From an uncultured Collinsella sp. (GTDB lineage Bacteria; Actinomycetota; Coriobacteriia; Coriobacteriales; Coriobacteriaceae), in the NCBI GenBank assembly GCA_900549535.1, contig UROR01000054.1, forward strand, positions 1-12,582: DNA of 12,582 nucleotides, given 5' to 3'. Positions within the stretch are counted from its first letter, which is position 1; each line of letters starts with the position of its first letter. The position numbers were made by a program, and so were the translations under genes. This document shows positions 7,376-12,582 of the stretch, one piece after another. The notes under the pieces were generated by a model that saw only the letters and a program-made list of their open reading frames with translations, ran no database searches and was not told where the DNA came from.

Positions 7376-7404
7376 TTGAACGGTCGTTTTTTGCCGTTGA
7401 ACGG
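7376..7404. promoter_or_regulatory. Composite inverted repeat upstream of the transporter
   Basis: TTGAACGG (7376-7383) is followed after 10 bp by CCGTTGAACGG (7394-7404), itself an 11-bp palindrome. It aligns over 29 bases with 12360-12388 before uxaC: the same half-sites, the same N10 T-rich spacer and the same trailing AACGG. It also lies at nearly the same distance (13 versus 14 bp) from the neighbouring perfect operator. Confidence 0.6.
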
Positions 7405-7470
7405 ACCTGAAAATGAAAAAATCCCTGCATTTTTGATTATTAAGTCGATTCAGCACCACGCAACCACTAG

Positions 7471-7482
7471 GTGAACGTTCAT
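7471..7482. promoter_or_regulatory. Distal operator between uxaA and the transporter
   Basis: GTGAACGTTCAT contains the perfect 10-bp palindrome TGAACGTTCA. It lies 120 bp upstream of O2 of the transporter and beyond the uxaA terminator. It could be an auxiliary site for DNA looping or a relic of a second promoter. The rest of the 7405-7554 gap is AT-rich and holds nothing else that I recognise. Confidence 0.6.
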
Positions 7483-7554
7483 TGTTCTCTGGAGATGGGG
7501 GAGGTGCCGGGCGCCCTTCCCCAAAAAAGCCGTGCACGACAACGCAACGAGAAA

Positions 7555-7595
7555 CGAAAAAACGACCCCGCCGAGAATGTCCTCAGCGGGGTCGT
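7555..7595 (-). terminator. Intrinsic terminator after uxaA
   Basis: A perfect 10-bp stem (7562-7571 with 7586-7595, ACGACCCCGC / GCGGGGTCGT) encloses a 14-base loop in which GAG/CTC can pair further. Read on the minus strand, it is followed at once by six T residues (7557-7562 on the plus strand are A). It lies about 50 bases after the uxaA stop and should end the uxaC-uxaB-uxaA transcript. Confidence 0.88.
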
Positions 7596-7642
7596 CCGGT
7601 CTTTGCAACAGCTTGCCCGATCACGCGCTCAACGTGTCATCG

Positions 7643-9127
7643 CTACAGGCAGACGCCGTCCTTCCAGATGCTGATCTCGTGACAGCCGCGACGCTCGGCG
7701 CTGGTAAGCTTGCCGCTCGCCGTGTCCAGCACCAGCTGATACAGATCGCCGGCAGCCTCATCGAGCGTACGCTCGCCCGTAGCCACCACACCGGCGTTAA
7801 AGTCCATCCAGTTGGCCTTGTGGTCGCACAGGCGCTGGTTGGTGAACACCTTGAGCGTAGGCGCCGGCGCACCAAACGGCGTGCCGCGGCCGGTCGAGAA
7901 CAGGATCACGTGGCAGCCGGCAGCCGTCAGGGCCGTGGTGGATACCATGTCGTTGCCCGGACCGCACAACATGTTCAGACCATGCTTGGTAGCCTGACCG
8001 GCGTACGGCAGCACGTCGACGATGGGGGCAGATCCGCCCTTTTGCACGCAGCCGCAGCTCTTGTCCTCGAGCGTGGTAATACCGCCGTCCTTGTTGCCGG
8101 GGCTCGGGTTCTCATAGACGACCTCGCCGTGGCTGATAAAGTAGTCCTTAAAGCCGTTGAGCATGTCGGAGGCGGCGTTAAAGACGTCTTGGCTCTCGCA
8201 ACGATCGAGCAGAATGCTCTCCGCGCCAAACATCTCGGGCACCTCGGTGAGCACCGAAGTGCCACCGCGGGCTACGACCATATCGCTCACGCGACCGATC
8301 GTGGGGTTGGCGGTAATGCCCGAAAGACCGTCAGAGCCACCGCACTTAAGGCCAATGACCAGTTCGGAGGCGGGAATGGGCTCACGCTTGGCCCGCTTGG
8401 CCAGGTCGGCCAGCTCGGACAGGATCTTGTGGCCCTCGACCTGCTCGTCGGCTACATCCTGGCAGGTGAGGAAGCGAACGCGCTCGTGATTGAAGTCACC
8501 GAGCTCGTCGAGTACCTGCTGGTGCGTGCAGTTTTCGCAACCGAGCGATAGGAACAGCACACCCGCTGCGTTTGCGTGACGCGAAAGCGCCACCAGCAGA
8601 CGGCGTGTCTGGGCGTGGTCGGCACCGGTCTGGGAGCAGCCAAAGGGATGCGGGAAGTAGTAAACGCCCTCCAGCGAACCCTCGACCAGATCCTGAGCCT
8701 GCTCGCACATGGCGCGCGCGACCTCGTTAACGCAGCCGACCGTGGGGATGATCCACAGCTCGTTGCGCGTGGCGGCGCGACCGTCGGCGCGACGGAAGCC
8801 CATAAAGGTCTCGGGCTCAACCGGCTCAACAACCGGATGCGTCGGGTTGTAAGCGTACTCGACCTCGCCCGAAAGGTTGGTCTTGACGTTATGCGTATGA
8901 AGCCACTGACCGGGCTGGATGTCGCCCGTCACGTGGCCGATAGGAAGACCGTACTTGACGACGTCCTCCCCCGCCGCAATGGCACGCACGGCCATCTTGT
9001 GGCCCTGCGGAATATCCTCCGCGGCAACGACCTCGCCCACCCCGGGAACCGCGACGGCGGCGCCCTTGGCAAGCGGCGACAGCGCGACGATCACGTTATC
9101 GGCCGGATTGATCTGGATAGTGTTCAT
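7643..9127 (-). CDS. uxaA: Altronate dehydratase
   Basis: UxaA dehydrates D-altronate to 2-keto-3-deoxy-D-gluconate, the third step of galacturonate catabolism. At 494 residues it is full length. The N-terminal SAF-type domain covers about residues 1-95, with HKMAVRAI (43-50) and the HTHN motif (77-80). The large C-terminal domain carries the conserved Cys/Gly-rich blocks FPHPFGCSQTG (158-168), LGCENCTHQQ (195-204), GLKCGGSDGLSGITANP (259-275) and STGRGTPFGAP (411-421). These proteins are iron-dependent, and several of the conserved cysteines are probably metal ligands. The ATG at 9127 follows AGGA with a 9-base spacer. It is the last gene of the uxaC-uxaB-uxaA unit, 75 bases after uxaB, and is followed by a strong terminator. 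Galactarate dehydratase (GarD) shares this fold, but the uxaB/uxaC neighbours make altronate the likely substrate. Confidence 0.93.
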   Translation of the reverse strand: MNTIQINPADNVIVALSPLAKGAAVAVPGVGEVVAAEDIPQGHKMAVRAIAAGEDVVKYGLPIGHVTGDIQPGQWLHTHNVKTNLSGEVEYAYNPTHPVVEPVEPETFMGFRRADGRAATRNELWIIPTVGCVNEVARAMCEQAQDLVEGSLEGVYYFPHPFGCSQTGADHAQTRRLLVALSRHANAAGVLFLSLGCENCTHQQVLDELGDFNHERVRFLTCQDVADEQVEGHKILSELADLAKRAKREPIPASELVIGLKCGGSDGLSGITANPTIGRVSDMVVARGGTSVLTEVPEMFGAESILLDRCESQDVFNAASDMLNGFKDYFISHGEVVYENPSPGNKDGGITTLEDKSCGCVQKGGSAPIVDVLPYAGQATKHGLNMLCGPGNDMVSTTALTAAGCHVILFSTGRGTPFGAPAPTLKVFTNQRLCDHKANWMDFNAGVVATGERTLDEAAGDLYQLVLDTASGKLTSAERRGCHEISIWKDGVCL

Positions 9128-9202
9128 TACAAATGGTCCTAACCCTACAGGTTGAGCAGAAGTCGAGGCGCGGGCAAGCCGTCTGGCGCCCGCACCGGGA
9201 AT

Positions 9203-10717
9203 TTACGCCTGAGCGTTGGCGAAGGCCTGCTTGGCGCCCTCGACACGCACGACGGTGAGCGCGTTGACGACAAACTCCTCGAGACCGGTGATCTGCGTAA
9301 GGTCCTCGCCCCACATCTGCTCATTGGTGAGCACGTCGTGCACCAGCTCGGCATCGTCTGCACCGGCGTGGGCGGCGTAGAAATCGAGCACGAAGGCATC
9401 GTCCTGAGCGGTGTACTCGGTGCCGTCGGCGCGGCGCAGGTGCAGGCCATCGCCCTCGCGAGCAACGAGCTCCTGAGTATAGAAGGCAATGAGCGTAGCG
9501 AGGCTCGTCGCCAGGCACTTGGGCAGGTTTCCGGTCTCGGCAACATAGTCCTTGAGCGTGGGCAGGTCGCGAGCACGCCATTTGGCCGTGGAGTTGAGGC
9601 AAATGGAGAGCAGCGCGTGGTCGATAAACGGGTTGTCGAAGCGGTTCTCGACGGCGGCAGCAAAGGCCTTGCAGTCCTCGACGTCCAGGTCGGCGGCAAG
9701 CGTCGGGATGACCTCGTCGTAGAGCATGGTGTTCATGAAGCCGCGAACGGTCTCGTCATGCATGCAATCGCGCACGATGTCAAAGCCGGCAACCCAGGAG
9801 CCCGGAACAAAGGCAGTGTGGGCGCCGTTGAGGATGCGGACCTTGCGCTTCTTGTACGGGGTGACATCGGGGGTCACAAAGACGCCCGGCAGGCCGGCCT
9901 TCACGAAGGGCAGCTTCTCGGCAAGCGACTCATCGCCCTGGATGCCCCACATCTGAAAGGGCTCGCGCACGGCCAGGAAGGGATCCTCGTAGCCCAGGCG
10001 CTCGGCCACGGCAGCGGCCTCCTTGGGGTCGCGGATGCGGCCGGGGACGATAGTGTCGACGAGCGTGGTGCAGACGGTGCAGTCGTTGGCCATCCACTGC
10101 GCAAACTCGTCCTCCCAGCCCCAGTCGCTCACGTACTGGTTCATGATGCGCAGCAGCTCCTCGCCATTGTGATCGATGAGCTCACAGGCGAGCACGATGA
10201 CGCCCGGCTTGCCGGCGGCCCAGCGGGTGTGGAGCACCTGGGCAAGCTTGGCGGGGAAGCTCGCGGGCGGCATGTCGTCGGCCTTGCAGGACGGATCGTA
10301 GGCGATACCGGCCTCGGTGGTGTTGGAGACGATAATCTCCAAATCGTCGGAGACGGCGACCTCCATCATGGCGCGGTAGTCGTCCTCGCGATACGGATTG
10401 AGGCAGCGGCTGCAGGCGCTGATCACACGGGACTCGTCGACCGTGTTGCCGCTCTCCTTGCCGCGCACCAGCACGGTGTACAGGTCATCCTGAGCGTTAA
10501 TGCCGTCGGCAAAGCCAAAGGCGCCGCTGATGGGCTGCACCATGACAACCTTGCCGTTCCAGCCGGTTGCCTCGTTGCCCATGTCAAAGAAGCGGTCGAC
10601 AAAGGCGCGCAGGAAATTACCCTCGCCAAACTGCAGAACCTTCTCGGGCGCGTCCTTGGGCAGCAGGTAGCCCTTGTAGCCGATCTTCTCGAGCGTCTCG
10701 TAGCTGATGTTCTCCAT
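9203..10717 (-). CDS. uxaB: Tagaturonate reductase (altronate oxidoreductase)
   Basis: UxaB reduces D-tagaturonate to D-altronate with NADH in the cytoplasm. The 504-residue protein belongs to the long-chain mannitol dehydrogenase family. Its Rossmann start is QFGEGNFLRAF (residues 29-39), followed by SNTTEAGIAY (131-140), ACELIDHNG (177-185) and TLVDTIVPGR (218-227). The family's catalytic K-x4-N-x2-H pattern is intact as Lys292, Asn297 and His300 in KVRILNGAH. The TEAG motif and the uxaC/uxaA neighbours favour tagaturonate over fructuronate or mannitol as substrate. The start at 10717 has a near-ideal AAGGAGAG six bases upstream. It is the middle gene of the operon, with a 96-base gap to uxaC that contains a possible attenuator hairpin. 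No truncation or frameshift is seen. Confidence 0.93.
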   Translation of the reverse strand: MENISYETLEKIGYKGYLLPKDAPEKVLQFGEGNFLRAFVDRFFDMGNEATGWNGKVVMVQPISGAFGFADGINAQDDLYTVLVRGKESGNTVDESRVISACSRCLNPYREDDYRAMMEVAVSDDLEIIVSNTTEAGIAYDPSCKADDMPPASFPAKLAQVLHTRWAAGKPGVIVLACELIDHNGEELLRIMNQYVSDWGWEDEFAQWMANDCTVCTTLVDTIVPGRIRDPKEAAAVAERLGYEDPFLAVREPFQMWGIQGDESLAEKLPFVKAGLPGVFVTPDVTPYKKRKVRILNGAHTAFVPGSWVAGFDIVRDCMHDETVRGFMNTMLYDEVIPTLAADLDVEDCKAFAAAVENRFDNPFIDHALLSICLNSTAKWRARDLPTLKDYVAETGNLPKCLATSLATLIAFYTQELVAREGDGLHLRRADGTEYTAQDDAFVLDFYAAHAGADDAELVHDVLTNEQMWGEDLTQITGLEEFVVNALTVVRVEGAKQAFANAQA

Positions 10718-10758
10718 CGATGTCTCTCCTTAAATTGCTGTTAGCGTGCAGGCAAAAC

Positions 10759-10788
10759 GGGGGCGCCGCGTGTGGCAACGGCGCTCCC
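10759..10788 (-). other. Intercistronic GC-rich hairpin between uxaC and uxaB (possible attenuator)
   Basis: A 10-bp stem with one mismatch (10759-10768 with 10779-10788) and a 10-base loop lies about 25 bases after the uxaC stop. On the minus strand it is followed by CGTTTTG, a weak T-run of four. This could be a leaky terminator or a stability element that gives uxaC a higher transcript level than uxaB and uxaA. uxaB has a strong ribosome binding site of its own. Confidence 0.5.
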
Positions 10789-10813
10789 GAGTTCGGTGTG
10801 ATTCGATGCGGGT

Positions 10814-12241
10814 TTAGGCCTCGACGGTATCCAGGTCAAAGCCAAAGTAGCGGACCGCGTTGTTGTAGCTGATGTCGCGCACGATGGCTCCCAGCAGCTC
10901 CATGTCGGCGGGGTACTTGCCCTGCTCGACCCACTCGCCGATCACGCCGCACAGCACGCGACGGAAGTACTCGTGACGCGGGTAGGACAGGAAGGAGCGG
11001 GAATCGGTAAGCATGCCCACAAAGTTGCCCAGCACGCCCTCGTTAGCCAGAGCCGTAAGCTGCTCGCGCATACCGATCTCGTTGTCGTTGAACCACCAGG
11101 CAGAGCCGTTCTGGATCTTGCCGGCGGTCGGAGCCTCCTGGAAGCAGCCCATCACGGTATCGATCATGGTGTTGTCGATGGGGTTCAGGCTGTACAGGAT
11201 GGTCTTGGGCAGACCGCAGGTCTCCTGAATGGAGTTGAGGAAATCAGCGAGCTGGTCGGACGGCGTGTAATTGGAGATGCAGTCGTAGCCGGTATCGGGA
11301 CCGAGCTTGGCAAACATGGCACGGTTGTTGTCGCGCTTGCAACCAAAGTGCAGCTGCATGGCCCAGCCAAGGCGCACATACTCGCCGGCGACAAACTGCA
11401 TGAAGGCCGTCTTGTACTTGAGGACCTCGTCCTCGGTAAGCGGCTCGGCGGCAAGGCCCTTGGCAAAGATAGCCTCAATTTCCTCGGCGGTAGCCGGGGC
11501 GTACATAACGTAGTCGAGCGCGTGGTCGGAAGCGCGGCAGCCCAGCTCGTGAGCAACGTCGTAGCGCTTGGAGATAGCGGCCTTCATGCCCTCGAAGTCG
11601 CTGATCTCAACGCCAGCAACCTCGGAGAGATGCTTGCAGTAGTCGGCGAACTCCTGGCCACGCTCGATGCGCAGGGCGGCATCGGGGCGCATGGCGGGAA
11701 CGACCTGGACGTCAAAACTGTCGTCGGCGGCAATCTTCTTGTGCCACTCAAAGCTGTCGGCGGGGTCGTCGGTAGTGCAGATCATGCGGACGTTGGACTG
11801 CTTGATCAGGTTGCGGCAGGTAAAGCTAGCCTCAGCGAGCTTGGCGTTGGCAAGGTCCCAGACCTCCTGGGCAGTCTTGCCGTTGAGGACGCCCTCGTAG
11901 CCAAAGTAGCGCTTAAGCTCCAGGTGGCTCCACTCAAAGACGGGGTTGCCAACGCAGCGACCCAGGGTCTCGGCCCACTTTTGGAACTTCTCGCGAGCAG
12001 GGGCGTCGCCAGTGATAAAACGCTCGTCGACGCCGTTGGCACGCATCAGGCGCCACTTGTAGTGGTCGCCGCCCAGCCAAACCTCGGTGATGTTCTCGAA
12101 ACGCTTGTCCTCCCAAATCTCCTTAGGAGAAATGTGGCAGTGATAGTCGACGATGGGCATGCCCTCGGCAAAGTTGTGGAACAGCTCCTCGCCGGTCTTG
12201 GTGCTCAGCAGGAAATCCTGATCGTCCATAAAGTTTTTCAT
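10814..12241 (-). CDS. uxaC: Uronate isomerase (glucuronate/galacturonate isomerase)
   Basis: UxaC interconverts D-galacturonate and D-tagaturonate (and D-glucuronate and D-fructuronate), the entry step of the pathway. The product is 475 residues, close to the length of about 470 usual for the family, and is an amidohydrolase-superfamily TIM barrel. Visible motifs are the metal-binding D-Y-H-C-H at residues 32-36 (His34, His36), GGDHYKWRLMRANGV (57-71), CTTDDPADSFEWH (155-167) and, towards the C-terminus, LTDSRSFLSYPRHEYFRR. The ATG at 12241 is preceded by AAAGGGGC. An in-frame ATG at 12385 would translate through the operators and has no ribosome binding site. It is the first gene of the uxaCBA unit and lies 55 bases downstream of the nearest perfect palindromic operator. 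Identity is secure. Confidence 0.95.
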   Translation of the reverse strand: MKNFMDDQDFLLSTKTGEELFHNFAEGMPIVDYHCHISPKEIWEDKRFENITEVWLGGDHYKWRLMRANGVDERFITGDAPAREKFQKWAETLGRCVGNPVFEWSHLELKRYFGYEGVLNGKTAQEVWDLANAKLAEASFTCRNLIKQSNVRMICTTDDPADSFEWHKKIAADDSFDVQVVPAMRPDAALRIERGQEFADYCKHLSEVAGVEISDFEGMKAAISKRYDVAHELGCRASDHALDYVMYAPATAEEIEAIFAKGLAAEPLTEDEVLKYKTAFMQFVAGEYVRLGWAMQLHFGCKRDNNRAMFAKLGPDTGYDCISNYTPSDQLADFLNSIQETCGLPKTILYSLNPIDNTMIDTVMGCFQEAPTAGKIQNGSAWWFNDNEIGMREQLTALANEGVLGNFVGMLTDSRSFLSYPRHEYFRRVLCGVIGEWVEQGKYPADMELLGAIVRDISYNNAVRYFGFDLDTVEA

Positions 12242-12295
12242 CAAACAGCCCCTTTGCTGGCAAGGCGGGCGCACGGCGCGCTCGTTATCCTTTAG

Positions 12296-12307
12296 GTGAA
12301 CGTTCAC
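12296..12307. promoter_or_regulatory. Operator O1 of uxaC, perfect palindrome
   Basis: GTGAACGTTCAC is a perfect 12-bp palindrome with a central CpG, the form typical of LacI-family operators. It lies 55 bases before the uxaC start codon, at or over the transcription start expected from the candidate -10 element just upstream. Regulator identity is inferred; no regulator gene is in the window. Confidence 0.8.
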
Positions 12308-12308
12308 T

Positions 12309-12338
12309 ATACTAATCCATTGCACCTCAAAAGGTGAA
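12309..12338 (-). promoter_or_regulatory. Candidate uxaC promoter
   Basis: On the minus strand, TTCACC (-35, 12333-12338) is followed after 18 bp by TAGTAT (-10, 12309-12314); TATAGT at 12306-12311 is an alternative -10. Both hexamers are weak matches. The placement is supported mainly by the same layout at the transporter gene and by operators covering the -35 and the expected start. Confidence 0.4.
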
Positions 12339-12347
12339 CGTTCACCT
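12332..12347. promoter_or_regulatory. Operator O2 of uxaC, extended perfect palindrome
   Basis: AGGTGAACGTTCACCT is a 16-bp perfect palindrome containing the same 12-bp core as O1. Its centre is 38 bp from that of O1. On the minus strand its TTCACC half is also the best candidate -35 hexamer, so a bound repressor would occlude RNA polymerase. Confidence 0.8.
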
Positions 12348-12359
12348 AACCACCACGGG

Positions 12360-12388
12360 GTGAACGGTAGATTTTGCCCGTTCAACGG
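12360..12388. promoter_or_regulatory. Composite inverted repeat upstream of uxaC
   Basis: TGAACGG (12361-12367) and its exact inverse CCGTTCA (12378-12384) are separated by 10 bp, and AACGG follows directly. The half-site resembles that of the GTGAACGTTCAC operators, but the spacing is different. An equivalent element with the same N10 spacer occurs at 7376-7404 before the transporter, so the arrangement is unlikely to be chance. Confidence 0.6.
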
Positions 12389-12582
12389 TTGCTGGAGATG
12401 TGACTTGCATGTATTGCGGACTGGTTGGCGTCCCCGAACACCGAACTTGAGCGCTTTTGCTCAGGTGGGTCATGTCCCGACGTACATTTTTGGGAGTATT
12501 CAGCATTGGAGCGCGCCGTGCGCCATCCTCAGCGTCCTATTTGGAACGCAGATAGCGCCCGATCGGCATAAAAAGTGCCCCC
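12389..12582. other. Upstream gap at the right window edge, no gene recognised
   Basis: No convincing gene is visible. There is a small hairpin at 12445-12466 (8-bp stem with one wobble, 6-base loop) without a T-run. On the minus strand, 12582-12537 is open and ends in a TAG (12537-12539) after about 14 codons, so it could be the last residues of an upstream gene, but this is too short to call. Confidence 0.3.

Noticed and set aside
9152..10744. Long plus-strand open frame (530 codons) opposite uxaB
   Set aside because: It exactly shadows a full-length, motif-complete uxaB and shows no domain or ribosome binding site of its own.
10973..12295. Plus-strand open frame (440 codons) opposite uxaC
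   Set aside because: Antisense shadow of uxaC, rich in Ala/Gly/Val/Leu, as expected from reverse reading of GC-rich codons.
12397..12510. Short minus-strand open frame starting MLNTPKNVRRDM in the uxaC upstream region
   Set aside because: About 55 codons without a ribosome binding site, running into the operators, and with no domain that I recognise.
1..12582. tRNA, rRNA, CRISPR arrays, insertion sequences or attachment sites
   Set aside because: No cloverleaf, ribosomal RNA, regularly spaced repeat array, transposase or terminal inverted repeat was found on either strand by reading.

Overview
The window is GC-rich and very densely coded, with every recognisable gene on the minus strand. 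It looks like part of the pectin and galacturonate catabolic locus of a Gram-positive, gut-type actinobacterium. My best guess is Coriobacteriia (Collinsella-like), from the general look of the proteins, the strong purine-rich ribosome binding sites and the hairpin-plus-T-tract terminators. No taxonomic marker is present, so the assignment is soft.

Layout in transcription order, from high to low coordinates. (1) Bases 12242-12582 are a regulatory region with two perfect GTGAACGTTCAC palindromes and a second, more complex inverted repeat. (2) Bases 12241-7643 hold uxaC, uxaB and uxaA, the isomerase pathway from galacturonate to 2-keto-3-deoxygluconate (KDG), closed by a strong terminator at 7555-7595. 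(3) Bases 7232-7500 are a second regulatory region with the same arrangement of sites. (4) Bases 7231-5672 encode a GPH-type (MFS_2) sugar:cation symporter, followed by a terminator at 5604-5648. (5) Bases 5556-1 hold a GH28 polygalacturonase, an alpha/beta-hydrolase esterase, a pectin methylesterase fused to a second alpha/beta-hydrolase, and an SGNH-hydrolase reading frame that runs off the left edge.

How the genes fit together: none of the four polysaccharide-active proteins shows a signal peptide. The inferred scheme is import of short, esterified oligogalacturonides by the symporter, then cytoplasmic removal of methyl and acetyl groups, then release of galacturonate by the GH28 enzyme. 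UxaC, UxaB and UxaA then convert galacturonate to tagaturonate, altronate and KDG. KDG kinase, KDPG aldolase and a transcription factor are not in the window.

Points of most interest: (a) the CE8-alpha/beta-hydrolase fusion; (b) the shared operator architecture before uxaC and the transporter, in which one palindrome covers a candidate -35 element, another covers the expected transcription start, and a separate TGAACGG-N10-CCGTTSA element lies upstream; (c) a suspicious in-frame junction near base 327, where an SGNH hydrolase turns into what looks like the interior of a membrane-anchored sulfatase-type protein. That junction is either a recombination scar or an assembly chimera.
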